A stretch of 64,000 bases of DNA from Marvania coccoides (taxonomy: Eukaryota > Chlorophyta > Trebouxiophyceae > Chlorellales > Chlorellaceae), in contig OY978101.1 in assembly GCA_963854735.1 (NCBI GenBank), positions 1,488,001 to 1,552,000 of the forward strand. The letters are read 5' to 3'. Positions within the stretch are counted from its first letter, which is position 1, and every line of letters starts with the position of its first letter. The notes beneath the pieces are model-generated. The model did not search any database and had not been told where the DNA came from. It saw only the letters and a list, made by a program, of their open reading frames with translations. The translations under genes were made by a program, and so were the position numbers. This document shows, piece after piece, positions 47,080-58,990 of this stretch.

Positions 47080-47300
47080 AAAAAATATTATAACGGGAAA
47101 ACACGCTGAGAAACATAATCACGGAAAAACATTTGAACGGGAAAAACATGCTGAAAACATTTTTTTTCGGCAGCACGTTTTTTCGTTTTAATGTTCTTCA
47201 TCAGCATGTTTTTCCATGATTATGTTTTTTCTGTGTACACGTTTTTCGTTATACTGTTTTTCCGTGTGCATGTTTTTCCGTGTGCATGCATATTATTTCA
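47080..47300. repeat. Inverted and direct repeats built on CATGTTTTTCCGTG
   Basis: The convergent spacer between the Smr gene and the giant membrane protein gene contains several copies of a motif like CATGTTTTTCCGTG on the right, and its reverse complement (CACGGAAAAACAT) on the left. The two arms could fold into a long imperfect hairpin around 47160-47170. The rest of the spacer (46960-47331) has no gene. Confidence 0.65.
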
Positions 47301-47331
47301 GAAAAAAACGTTTTTTCTCTTACTTTTTTTT

Positions 47332-50300
47332 TTAGCCATGCATGTGAAGCTGCCTCAGAGAAACTTCCTCGACAACCGGGGGACTCCCAGCATGGAACCT
47401 AACTTTGATGGCCGCCGAGGATCTTCTTCGAGCTTTTAGAGAAGCAATTGTAGCAATTCCAGGCTCTGCCGAAAGCACGCCTTCACCAGCGTCTGCTCTG
47501 TCTTCTGCTTCTCGCAACGCACTTCGTTTACGGAGACTCGGCATGCCTGCGACCCCCAGAACGATGAGCGAAATGCACGCAAAGGCCACTGCCGATGACA
47601 GAACAAGCTGCACCACGGCCAACCCCTTCAGCTCTGGCTTCGACAGGCTGGCCCATTTAGCGGCGCAACCTGACATCAGCACCACGAATATCACTGCGGA
47701 GGAAAAAAACGAAACCATTCACTCAGCTTTAGGGGGGTTTGTTGGGGGGGGGGGGGGGGGGAGGGGTACGCTGAAATGAAAAAATAAAAAAACGACTTTT
47801 TACCAATCTGGGAGGCGATTTGCAGGTTGTTGTCACTGGCCGTGGCAAAGGGGCGCAGCCAAACGGTCGCTACGAGGACCCCGCAGGCCAGCAGCTGCCC
47901 CACTGTGCCTTGTACGCTGCCCACGCTGTTGGGCGGAATAAACACAGGTATGAAGGCAAACGAAAACTTGCGCAGGGCCTCGAACGTCTCCCAGGTGGGA
48001 AATTCACGGGAGTACGAGCCGTACAGGAACCCGTACTTTCTAGCCACCACTGGGTCCTCGAGGTTATGGCGGTTGCGCCAGATCACAAGGAACCAAAAAG
48101 TGGGGATGACCACCGCAAACACCACCAGCATGATGGCCCCAGGGACCATGTAGTGCACGTACTTTTCAATGTACCTGCTGCTGCCTCCAGGACCTTTTAA
48201 TCGAATGGAAAAATCTGCAGTGAGGTAGGTTCCGATGTCCAACGTTTGAGTGCTGAACATTTGAAGAGCGGTCATTGAGCAGCGGGGGTAGAGCAGAGTG
48301 ACCAACCAGAAGGCGTTCTTCCAGCAGCGAACCTTCACATCATTTAAATACCGTGGCCAGAGCGACATGGGCAGAGGGCCGTCGCTGCCGCTGGTTTTTT
48401 CAGTGGTATACGCTGTATTTAAGCCCCCATAGTTATCTTCAGCATCTACATAGATCTCGCTGGCCGTAATGGGTCGTTCCGGACCTTCTTTCGGCAGAAA
48501 TTGAAGGATGAGCTCCACCAGATAGTACACTGCCACGCACAGCGCCACTGCAGCCACAGGCAGCGCCATTTGCACCACCCAGCGCAGCCAAAATGTGTAG
48601 CGCTCGCCCAGAAAGCACTCTGGCGCCGTGATGCCCAGCCCTACGTTGAAAAGGTCAAACCAAGCCAGGCCGGTGGCGGTTGCCGGCGGCCACAGTACGT
48701 CGTAGTCGCGCAGCAGCGCCAGCAGCTGGAAGTGGGAAATCAGGATTTTGAACTTGGTCAGCATTCCTGGCTCATTGGGCTTGCCAAACTCCCAGTCGCG
48801 CAGGAAAATCAGCGCCGTGAATGAAACGACCATTGCAACGCCCAGCCCCAGCATGAGCTTGGCTTGCACCGAGCCATCGCAGACGTGGCACTTGCCAGCA
48901 AACGCAAACGTAGCTTCCTCACAGACGGCGCACAGCGGCCCTTGGTACCCCTCCATGCAGGCTTCGTCTCCAGCTGCCGGCCCAGCCATGCAAATCTCGG
49001 GCGTGCGGCAGGAATAGAACTCGTCCGAAATAGACGAAGCGCGCCACCAGTTCTCCTGCGAGGCGATCTGATCGCCGCCAGCGCACTGCGCCCCCCGCGG
49101 GCAGGTCTGGCATTCTTCTCCGTTGGTATTGAAAGTATTGAAGGGACAGGGTGTGCAGATGTAGCCCCTCCCGGTGTATTGAGGTTCTTGCCCAGGGGAG
49201 CAGGGCGCAAGCGTGAGGGAGAGCGCCAGCGGCTCCAGCGGTTGGCCAGCGAGATTGAGGTACCGCGAGCCACCGCCAAAATTAGACGACGTGCAGTTAA
49301 CCAGCAGTGTGTAGCGCTCACCGATGGTGCCCATAACCTCCAGCTGCGAGAATACAGCGCGTCCGCCGTCGACCAGGGCATCAGCGCCCTGCGGCCTGAC
49401 TGTTGCTGTGTCATTGCTGCTATCGGAAAGAGTCACGGCGGAGGGCTGCACTGCGCAATTTCCCCGTTCAGTCTTTGCAATATTGCCGTAGTAGTCCAGC
49501 AGAACCACTGAAAACTGGGGCAGCTCTTCTGCTGACTGCACAGTTGTGGGCGGCTTTGTGCTGTAGGCAGCGCTCAAAACTTCAGTGGCAAAGGGCTCCT
49601 TGGACGGTGGTGCCACGGCAAAAGCTGATGTTGGGAGCTCGTGGGTGGGAGAAGAAGAGCGCTGCCAAAAGGCGATGGGGCCTAGCGCGGCTTCGTTGCT
49701 GGCGGCAAAAATCTGCGACAAGCGGGTAGTGGCAGGGTCAAAGTTTGCTGACAGAAACATAGCGCCACCGTAGTACGCCATGTTTTTGTCAAGCTGGATA
49801 TCTTCAAGGGTGAAATTTGAGCCGCCGAGGAAAATGCCGCCGCCCACGCCGTGTTTGGAATTGCTGGCATCGTAGGCAACCGAATTAGCCAAAAATGTGG
49901 AATTGTACATGAAGATGCTCGCATTAAGGCTCCTGATTTCGTAATGCAGGCCTCCCCCAGCCAACACTGCGAAATTTGAGGCAAACGCGCTGTTGGTGAT
50001 GTGGGCAGAGACAGAAGAGCACTCTGTCTGAGGATCGAACGCGTTGCAGCTGGGATCAATGACGGCTATGCCTCCACCGACGCCCTCTTTGCCAATGGCG
50101 CGGTTGTTTTGCACTCTGGTTCCCTGCATGGATGGTCGCAAGAGAAAGAAAAAGAAAGTAATGCGCATACATTACTGGCACCCCCCCACAAATAGAAATG
50201 CGAAAAAAATATTTTAATAATGGGGTCATGTTCTCAAATACTTACGTCTACGATGAGCACCCCTGCTTCCAAAGAAACGCCACCGCCGCGGTTGCTCGCA

Positions 50301-52735
50301 GCGTTGCCCGCAAAGTTCGTGTCGGTGATTCTGACTTGCGCTGGAGCCTCTGCAGCGGAGGTACGGTTGATATCGAGCTGCTGCGCTCCGATCATGATGC
50401 CTCCACCTGACTGCAGAGGACGAAATTTAACAAAAATCAGCAGAACGCTTACATTGAGTAATTTGATTGAATAGGAAGATTTGTGGTTGCGAAAAAAAAA
50501 TATTCCCTTACCATTGGCGTTTCTGAAGGAAAGTTTCCGTTCAGTTTGAACTCGCTGCGGGTAATGTTGAGCGCCACGCCGCTACTTGTCGCAATCCCAG
50601 CCCCTGCTTCTTCAGCAGAGTTGGATCGAAACGCCGCACCCTCCATCTTCATCCTGCACGGCTCGTTCATAAAGAGCCCGCCGCCCAGCTGCGCTATGTT
50701 GCTCTCAAACGTGGCATTGTAAAAGGCTGCAGTGGTGGCAGATTCGCACCAACCACCGCCGCCTTTGGTGGCAGTATTGTTGATAAAACTCACATTGGTG
50801 AATGTCGCGGTATCAAACGAGTCTAGAAAGAGCCCGCCGCCTCTGTCAGTCACTGCGTTATTTCTAACTTCTGAGTCCCTGACCTCAATATCGGTGAAGT
50901 CAGCCCCCTCTCCCTGGTTGGATATATCTAAGCCCCCGCCGTAAGCTGCAGTATTGCCGTTGACCTGGCAGCGCGTCATGCGCAGCAGGCCGCCCATGAT
51001 TTTGACGCCTGCGCCGCCGACGCGAGCCCAGTTGCCGTTGTGCAAGGTGTCTGCAGCCTCGTAGTCGGAAGAAATGATGCTCACACCGCCAGCAAAAATG
51101 TTGCCACGGTTCTGCATATCAATTTTTTGGGGCGCGTTATATAAATGTCGAATTTTTAAACGCGAAGTATGGTACTCACCCCGACAATTCTTGAGGAGGA
51201 TATGTTCATTTCAGATCCAGACAGGAGAAGAGCACCCCCAAAGTTTCCTGCGGTGTTGTTGTACGCCGTGATGTTCTGCGCAAATGCCCGGGCACGCTCC
51301 AACATTATGGCGCCGCCGCCATAGCCTGCAAACCCACCGCTGAAGGTGGAATCCGCGAGGGCGACGTAGGAGAGAGTGGCGTAGATGGCGCCTCCACGCC
51401 CTGTATCTGTTGTGCAGACGCCTCCTTGGAATGTGCAGCCTTTGACGGTGAGATTAGAATTGCCGCCGACGTACATGGCAGCGCCCTCCGCAGCCCGGTT
51501 GTCGATAAAATCCGATTCAAAAACTCGCACATCGGCATTGCCCGTGGCGTAAACCGCCCCGCCCTGGGAAAGCCCTGTGGAAAAATTGGAAATGCATCCC
51601 TGAAAGAGAGATTTTTCAATGGTGAGCGTGGTGTTTGCGACTCTGACGCAGCCTCCAGCGTCCGCTGTGCCGCTGACGATGGCGAATCCTGACAGCGTAG
51701 ACTTTCCGTCGCCAGACACGAAGGAAAACGCCTGGTTTTTGTTGCTGGAGTCTGCTCCAAGGCCTCGGCAGTCGATGACTGTGGCCTCCCGCCCATTGGT
51801 GGATTTCAAGTCAAAGTTCTTGCCTTCCAGGGTCAACCCCGTGTTGTTGTCACCGCCGTAAATTCCTGTGAAGAGGGAGAGCGAATGGACTTCAGCTAGT
51901 TTTCGGTGATAACAATGGAAATAAATAAAACATGCAAGACTTGCCTGGGGCGACAAGAATTGACGCTTTGGTGGCAGCAGTTGTTGCGGCGGTGCGAATG
52001 GCAGAGCGAATGTCGGGGCATGGAACAGCAGTGGGGTCGCCGCAGACGTTGTCGCCGTCAACGGCCGGGGCTCCATTCATCACGAAAACATTCCCTGAGA
52101 GAGACACATCGGTCGTAATTCTTAAATACTGCTGCTGTGATTTTATTCTTCGATACCCGTGCAAAAGTGGCCGTTTCATTCTTCACCTGCTTGGTCCATC
52201 GGCTGAGATGGTGTTGAGGTCCCAAAGGCCTCCCCTTTCGAATCCTGCGCAACCACTCTATAAAACGGGGGTTGAACTCCAGCCCAAGCCTTGTCAATGG
52301 CTGCCCACGCAAATCCATGATCCATAATGTCAGCAACGGAAGTTTGCTGAGAAAAGTCATTGCTGTCAGAACGCTGTACTTGGTAGGCTTTCTGGGGAAG
52401 CGTATTGCTTCTCCCTTTCGAATTTTTAAATTCCTTGGGAAAGAAGACCTGAATAAATTAATACGTGCGAAGGGGCAAAGCGTTTGATGGCTTTTTTTAG
52501 CAGAGGCTTAATTTTAGCTTTTCTTTATTGTAATACAATTTGTTGTACTTGAGCTTGAAATACCTCTCCAACTTACATACACTTGCTTCTCGTCTGTTGT
52601 GCGGACAGCGAAGTGCCACAGAGCTGCCGCTGCCGCTGTCGGAGCCATCACATTTTGAGCGCTGACAAGGCCTGCGCCGAGTATCAGCCCAAATAAGCAA
52701 TACTCGATCGTGAATTTCACGATATAAGGCCCCAT
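47332..52735 (-). CDS. Giant Pmp-like beta-helix, multi-pass membrane protein
   Basis: Eight exons (52735-52577, 52346-52187, 52094-51945, 51865-51180, 51111-50512, 50410-50246, 50123-47804, 47693-47332) give 1533 residues. A signal peptide (FGLILGAGLVSAQ) is followed by a right-handed beta-helix of about 700 residues. It has about eleven GGA/GG[GI] turns (GGAVYATG, GGGLFLDS, GGGLFMNE, GGGIFLGG, GGAMFLS) and many Phe-x-x-Asn repeats, the pattern of chlamydial polymorphic membrane proteins. A Cys-rich GCC2/GCC3-like segment follows (YICTPCPFNTFNTNGEEC, CMEGYQGPLCAVCEE), and then about eight membrane segments and a basic C-terminal tail. It is probably a cell-surface or adhesion protein; the role is unknown. 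The third intron needs a GC donor (CAG followed by GCAAGT). An alternative Met lies 12 codons upstream. Confidence 0.82.
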
Positions 52736-53767
52736 TCTGCTCTCAACGGGCTGCGAATTTGAAAAGGCCACTGGATGGTCACAGGTGTTGGGTACAAAAA
52801 TTTACAAAAATGTGGACATTTCAGCCGAACCAATAGCCTGATAAATACAAAAAAATGTATAATCGCAGATCTGCACCTGTATAATTGAAAATCTCCTGCT
52901 TTTCGAGCGACAGGCGAGCGACGAGTCGAAAATATTCGCGCCTTCGTTTTCGAAATTTCGAAAAGAAAGGGAGCCCCCAGCTGCAGGTTGCCTAGCTCGG
53001 ATTGCATGCAGATTTCGTTCTGTTCTGCAGATTTTGCCACAAGAATATATGAATAAGGGACCCATGTGCTCAGAGCAATCCTCCTGAGAAAAACTGCCAA
53101 TTGGCAAGCTCCGTGCCGATCCCGCACGGCACGTTGACGCCTCCAGAGACTCATCACGACGCCTCCAGAGATCCGGTGCTGAGATTTATGCTACTTTCAT
53201 TTATAGAAGCGTTATCCTCATATTTTCTATGCTATATAGCCATCTTCCTCTCTCTTGGTGCCTGCCGTGCACCGCTTCATCACGCTCCTCGCTCTGTATT
53301 AAAAACTACAGTGTCTAATCACATAATGAAATCAATTATTTCTTTCGCAAAATATTCTTTGTCTAGCTAATGGTTCACTGGTAAAGCGGAAGATGAAACG
53401 GGCAAACAGCACGATTGTTGGGCGCCACATGCTCTTCTTCAAAAAAGATAGAGTAAGCGCCCTTGGGTTCATTTTATTCGAAATTAAGGGGGGAAGGCCG
53501 CCTTGTCTGTCTTGAGAAGATTTCGCGAAGGAAAGAAAAGGAAGAGGGGGGGAAGACGACAGAGCTCGATAAAGGACTCGAAGAGGAAAATAAACAGGAA
53601 GCCAAAAAGAAAGAAAAGGGCCTGCTCTGCAGAAGGCGCGAAACAAATGCGAAATGCTAAGAATGCGTCAACAGGGAAAGGGGTCACAAGAAAGCTCTCT
53701 CCTTGGGAAAGTGCAGCTGCGGCGATGAATGATCGGCAATATAATGAAAGCTCTCGCTCTCTTCTCT
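52736..53767. other. Gene-free spacer
   Basis: This kilobase upstream of the giant membrane protein gene has only short, low-information open frames on both strands. It presumably contains the promoter and the 3' end of the CBM20 gene. I see no repeat or RNA gene. Confidence 0.4.
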
Positions 53768-55260
53768 CTACAATTTGCGCGAAGAGAGAGGGTTCACCGC
53801 CCCATTGTGCAACGCGCTGCTGCTGCTGGAGGAGGAGGGGGGCGCAGCAGCTGCGCCATTGCTGCCAGGGATCTTGCTGGAGCTGCTGCCATTGGCGGAA
53901 ACGCTGCTGCCGTTAGAAGCAACAGTAGGGGCGGGAGCTGCAGCAACGGGTGATCCTGTGGCCGTAGTTTTGCTGGCGACCACCGGCGTAGGCGCAGCAG
54001 GCGCTGCTGCCGCCTCTGCATCCGCCTTCGCCGCTGCCTTTGCTGCTGCGACCTTTGCAGCCCGCGTTGCGGCCCGTGTCGTGGCTGCCGCCTTCTTCTT
54101 CGCCTTCTCCGCGTCCAGCAGCGCAATGGCGGAGTCCAGGGCCTGCGTGAAGCTGACAGTCGTCTCAGCCAGCTGCGTCTGCAGCACTTGGTTCATAGTG
54201 GCCGCCTGCTTTAAATTCGCCACCGCAGCCACACGCTCGGACTCAGACTTGGCCAACGCATACTTCAGCCGCTTGCTCTCCTCCCGCGCCACGCGCGCCT
54301 CCTCTTGCGCAGCCACCAGTTCCATCCTCGCCCGCCGCAGCTCCTGCCTCTGGCTGGCCACCTGAGCCTCAATCTCTGACGCCCAAGACAGCAGCCGGCT
54401 CTCGCGGGTAACGGGGGTGGCCCCTGCAGCCACCACCGCCGCCCCAGGGCTGCCGTACCAGTTGTCGTGCACCTCGACTTCATCATCCGCCAGCCGCAGC
54501 GCCAGCACGCTGTTGTTGCCGGCCTGCCAGCTCACGGCGTGGCCTCCGTGCCCCACCACGACGTACTTATACTCAACCACGGCCCCAGCGGGGAGGTCTA
54601 CGGTGGCACTCCACACGTGGCCGTCGCCCCACTGCATGGGAGCAGCATCGGCCAGAACCCATTTTCCGAGCTCCGGAGAACCGCCCACTACCACGATGCT
54701 CTGGCCGTATTCCACCTGGAACTGCAGCACAAAGCGGACCTTGACGGTGCCGCGCGTCAGGGGGGGCTCAGCGGCTGCCAGGGAGGGGCGGAGGGAGGCA
54801 GCGGGGGAGGAGACGGCAGCGGAAGAGTCAATGGAGTCGAAGGAAGGCAGGTGACGGCGCTGGCGCTCGGCGCGGCGCTCCAGAAGCGCGCGCAGGGTTT
54901 CGCTGGGGGCATGGAGGCGGTGGATGCTGCTGGGGGCGGCGTCAGCGGGGCGAGCGGGCGATGCAGCGGCCGCGTCAGCTGCGGTTGGCTCCGCCTGCAC
55001 TGCTGCGCTTTTGCGCGTTCGTCGGGGTGCCCGGGGTTTGGGGGTTTCTGCAGAGTCGAAGAGAAATGGTGAGGAGGTGGTGCCGCTCTTTAAGATGGAT
55101 TTTGAAAGGTTTATTTCCCGAAAAGAGATACGTGGTGGGAAGGCTTACTTGCGCCATCGGCGGATTTCGCAGCACGTATGGGGACGAATGCCTGCCGCTG
55201 CAGCCGCAATGGAGGGGCAGCGAGGCTGCGAGTGCCAGAAAATAGATTGATTCCAAACAT
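53768..55260 (-). CDS. Plastid CBM20 starch-binding coiled-coil protein
   Basis: Exons are 55260-55149 and 55047-53768 (463 residues). The first exon is an excellent transit-like leader (MFGINLFSGTRSLAAPPLRL), followed by RAAKSADGA. After an Ala/Pro/Arg stretch comes a CBM20 domain at roughly 135-235: VRFVLQFQVEYGQSIVVVGG, PELGKW, MQWGDGHVWSATVDLPAGAV, EYKYVVV and HDNWYG. Aromatic positions for starch binding are present. A long charged helix (about 245-360; REESKRLKYALAKSESERVA) predicts coiled coil, then an Ala/Ser/Pro low-complexity tail. CBM20 plus coiled coil is the layout of the Chlamydomonas pyrenoid proteins SAGA1/SAGA2, but this one is much shorter and shows no obvious Rubisco-binding tail motif. 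It probably acts on starch granules or the pyrenoid starch sheath; that is inference. Confidence 0.8.
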
Positions 55261-55874
55261 TTAAAGGCACTACTCTATGGGAGCGCAGGTTAAATGCCTA
55301 ATTAATTGAGGTGTGTCAGTATTCAAAATTGGTGAAAATGATCCGTCGAAATGATCAAATTGGGTCCAAATGGAGAGGGATCCTTGTTCCAGAAAAACAA
55401 AAGCAAAAGTGCAAAACAAAAGACCCCAACTAGGCCGCAGAAAGACCGGTGCAGGAGTGCTCTGGCTGATCAAACATAAAAAATGGGCATCGGAATGGCG
55501 AGTGGGCCTGAATGCGAAAATATCTTCATGCTGAGTGTTGAGAGCCCAGCAGCTGGGCTGAAGTGCCTTTCTATACAAGCCCTTTTTTTTCTTTCAGCAG
55601 CAGCAGTATACGAGCCAGGGTCAGCTCTCCTAAGACACCTCCAGGCCTGCGCACATGCAGTGGCGCCATCAGTTGCCGTTTCCGATAGTAGCGGCGGCGA
55701 GACTGCCAGTAATTTCATTATTCCTCCAATACTCCTACAATACGGTCAGAGGTACAAAAAACAAGAAACGCAATACACGCTCTGCTGTTCACACGAAGAA
55801 ATATAATAGAGAAACAATAAAAAAAATAATCGAACTCTTCTCCCGCTCTCTTTCTCAAAACTTCTCATTTCCGA
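55261..55874. other. Gene-free spacer
   Basis: The gap between the CBM20 gene start and the SULP2 gene end contains no recognisable exon, repeat or RNA gene. Confidence 0.4.
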
Positions 55875-57002
55875 CTACTTCTTCACTTCCTGCGCCGCTG
55901 CCGACTCCACCTTGTCCTTGATCACCAGCGTCACCAGCGCCAGCACGCTCAGCAGTACCGCAGCAGCGAATGCAGCTTCGGAGTTGTACTCTTTATATGA
56001 TGACTCAACAAACAGCGTCAGCGTCTGCGTCTGCCCAATAATGTTGCCGCTGATGACCGACACCGCACCAAACTCGCCCATGGCGCGCGCATTGGTCAAA
56101 ATCACGCCGTACAGCAGCCCCCATCGAATGTTTGGTAGTGTGACGTTCCAGAAAACCTGCAGTGGGGAAGCCCCCAGGCTGCGCGCCGCCTCCTCCTCCG
56201 CCAGATCCATCGCCTCCAAGATGGGCAGCAGCTCCCGCACCACAAATGGCATCGTCACGAAGAGGGTGGCCAGCGCCATGCCGGGAAAAGCGAAAACGAT
56301 GGGGAAGCCGTACTGCGCGATGAGGGGGGCGAACAGCCCCTTTCGCCCGTACAACAGCACCAGCATCATGCCTGTGACGACCGGGGAGATTGAAAAGGGG
56401 AGGTCCAGCAGCGAAATGACCAGCGGTTTGGCGGGAAAGTCGTTGCGCGAGAGCTGCAGCGCTGCGCCGATGCCGAAGAGGGTGTTGATGGGGACGGCCA
56501 CCGCGGACAGCAGCAGCGTCATCTTCACGGACTGCAGGAAGTCTGGGTCGACGAGGGTCTCGAAGAAGGGGCCTGCTCCATTGCGAAAGGCCTCGATGAA
56601 AACGTTAACGAATGGGAAGATGACGATGAGGGACATGTAGGTGATGGCGATGCCGATGAGCGCTTTCCGGAACGGGGTGTCCGCCGGCTGGTTGTTCCCT
56701 GCGCCCGAGCCGCTGCGAAGGCCGCCACCGGGGCCGCCGCTGCGCACAACTAGAGAACTCGAGCGCCCTGGTCGGTGCTGCGTGCTGCGGAGGGGCGATA
56801 GTTGTGTGCTGCTGCTTAGCCTGAGGGGCAACGGGGCGGTGGTTGTTCGTCGGAGAGCTGCAGTGGGCGGCAACAGCAGGGAGGTCTTGGATGCTAATAA
56901 AGAACGAGGGCGGAGGAGGGTGGCGACACAGGGCGCAGATGAGCTGCATTGCGCCCCACTCTGAATCCTCTGCGTCTGAGAGGACGCCAAGACGCCGTTC
57001 AT
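55875..57002 (-). CDS. SULP2: Chloroplast sulfate permease subunit, CysW type
   Basis: This is a membrane subunit of the ABC-type sulfate importer of the chloroplast envelope, nuclear-encoded as Chlamydomonas SulP2. It is a single 375-residue exon. A leader of about 100 residues rich in Ser, Arg, Thr and Gln precedes six membrane helices starting ALIGIAITYMSLIVIFPFVN. The cytoplasmic ABC-coupling loop is intact: LAEEEAARSLGASPLQVFWN followed by VTLPNIRWGLLYG. The conserved ARAMGEFGAVSVISGNI block is typical of CysW rather than CysT. It would work with SulP, a Sabc ATPase and a Sbp binding protein. It is divergent from DPH1, with a 314-base gap. Confidence 0.92.
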   Translation of the reverse strand: MNGVLASSQTQRIQSGAQCSSSAPCVATLLRPRSLLASKTSLLLPPTAALRRTTTAPLPLRLSSSTQLSPLRSTQHRPGRSSSLVVRSGGPGGGLRSGSGAGNNQPADTPFRKALIGIAITYMSLIVIFPFVNVFIEAFRNGAGPFFETLVDPDFLQSVKMTLLLSAVAVPINTLFGIGAALQLSRNDFPAKPLVISLLDLPFSISPVVTGMMLVLLYGRKGLFAPLIAQYGFPIVFAFPGMALATLFVTMPFVVRELLPILEAMDLAEEEAARSLGASPLQVFWNVTLPNIRWGLLYGVILTNARAMGEFGAVSVISGNIIGQTQTLTLFVESSYKEYNSEAAFAAAVLLSVLALVTLVIKDKVESAAAQEVKK

Positions 57003-57316
57003 CTTTGCTAGCACACACTCTTTGATTAATGAAACGAGAGAAACTTGTGGGGCTGGCGATGGAGCTCGGCAGCGATACCGATGGATGGAAACCAATGGAA
57101 ATTACAAAAAAAATGTCCGCAATGAAGTCGAAAAAGCTCCAATTCTTCAGCTGTTTTCTTCGCACATCAGTTTTTGGCTGTGTTCAGGGGCATTGAGAGC
57201 TCAATTTTTTATGTTTTATATGCGAATGGGCATTTCAAGTCGCGAGCCAAGCGTTCCTAAAACTTTTAGGCTCTCATATTTTGAGTTTGCATCCGACTTT
57301 TCTCACACCAAGCAGC
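57003..57316. promoter_or_regulatory. Divergent promoter region
   Basis: This spacer holds the promoters of SULP2 (minus) and DPH1 (plus). No named element is identified. Confidence 0.4.
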
Positions 57317-58990
57317 ATGGATCTGGCGTCCGAACCCCCTGTCGACGTTCCAAAACGCTTCACCGGCTCATCACACGCCGCCAGGGATCCCAGCGACCCT
57401 TCACACTCAACAGCACTCGTCCCGTCTGCCGCCGCTGCCCCTCGCATCGCCAAGCGCATCATAGGGCAGCAAGTCCCCCCAGAAATCCTTCAAAACTCCG
57501 CGTTAAACGCTGCCATCGCTCTCCTACCCGCCAACTACAACTTTGAAATACACAAGACTGTGTGGCGGGTGAAACAAGCGGCCGCTCGCAGGGTGGCCCT
57601 GCAGTTCCCTGAAGGCCTGTTGATGTACTCCTGCGTCATTTCCGACATTCTGGAGAGCTTCGCGGGGGTGGAGGAGACCTACATCATGGGGGACGTTACG
57701 TTTGGAGCGTGCTGCGTTGACGACTTCTCCGCTGCAGCGCTCGACGCCGATTTTCTGGTGCACTACGGCCACAGCTGCCTGGTGCCGGTCAGCGTCACAT
57801 CTGTGCCTTCTATGTACGTGTTCGTGGACATCAAAATGGACGTGGAGCACCTCGTTGGCTGCGTGCGAACAAATTTTCCGCCAGAGGCGAAACTCATTTT
57901 GGCTGGCACTATTCAGTTCGCGGCGTCCATGCAGGCCGCGCGCGCCGCCCTGCAAGCAGACTACCCCCACATCACCGTGCCGCAGGCCCGTCCGCTGTCT
58001 CCTGGCGAAGTTTTGGGGTGCACAGCCCCTTTTGTGCCAGGCGAGAATAAAATTTTATTTTATTGTTCATCATTTGGAATATTGGCATGTGGTCCTCATC
58101 ATTTTGAACGAAGTGCAATCAACTCTTCTCGCACTTCTTACCCGCATTTTCTTCCTTTCTTCTTCCCTTACAATACATATAGGCGACCACGACGCCATCG
58201 TTTTTGTGGCTGACGGTAGATTCCACCTGGAGGCCCTCATGATCGCCAACCCCGGGGTCAAAGCCTACCGCTACGACCCCTACGGCCGCATCCTCACCAT
58301 AGAGGAGTTCGACCAGGCAGGGATGAGGGAAGCTCGAAAGGCGGCAGTCACCACCGCCGCTGCTGCTGCTGCAGAGGGCGCTGGAGCCACGTGGGGGGTG
58401 GTGTTAGGGACCCTGGGGCGGCAAGGCAACCCCCGCATTTTGCAGCGGTTGGGGGATGTATTGGATCGTAAGGGCGTGCGTTGGTTTGCTGTATTGCTGT
58501 CTGAGGTGGCGCCTGCCAAGCTGGCGGCGATGAGCGAGGGGGGGGTCGACGTGTGGGTGCAGATCGCATGCCCCAGGCTGAGCATCGACTGGGGGGACGA
58601 GTACAAGAAGCCCACGCTCAACCCTTACGAAGTAAGCAAAAAAATCAGACAGGGAAAGAATGAAAGCAAGGAAGAACAACTTTTGTCATTTTCTGCTGCT
58701 TTTTCTTTGTTCAAGTTTAATCATACATATTGCACCGCTTATTCACGTTTACTTTGCAGGCGTTTGTGGCGCTTGGAGAGGTGCCTGGGTGGTGGGAAGA
58801 AAGCGCAGCTGACTATCCCATGGATTATTACAGCTCAGAGGGCGGAGAATACAACAGCAGCTACCACAAGAAAGGCGCTGCGAGCCGAAAGGGACCTGCG
58901 CCGGCGGCCATCGCCTCTGCGGCTGCGGCAGCACGGGCAGCATTGGCAAAAGAAGCAACGGCAAAAGAAGCAACGGCACAAACTCTATAA
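57317..58990 (+). CDS. DPH1: 2-(3-amino-3-carboxypropyl)histidine synthase subunit 1 (DPH1)
   Basis: With DPH2 this radical-type iron-sulfur enzyme transfers the aminocarboxypropyl group of SAM to a histidine of eEF2, the first step of diphthamide synthesis. Exons are 57317-58040, 58183-58631 and 58760-58990 (467 residues). The three cluster cysteine regions are intact: FGACCVDD, LGCTAP and IACPRLSIDWG. The typical blocks VALQFPEGLLMYSCVISDIL and FVADGRFHLEALMIANP are present, and the end (PYE then AFVALGEVPGWWEE and YPMDYYS) is that of DPH1, not DPH2. The first intron needs a GC donor (CAG followed by GCGAGA), and its sequence has no usable GT in frame. The tail has an Ala/Lys repeat (ATAKEATAKEA-like). 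Confidence 0.95.

Noticed and set aside
47742..47761. Run of about 18 guanines as a functional element
   Set aside because: It lies in an intron of the Pmp-like gene and is most simply a homopolymer slippage tract.
53503..53916. Plus-strand Lys/Arg-rich frame
   Set aside because: Low-complexity purine-rich DNA overlapping the end of the CBM20 gene; no splice or domain support.
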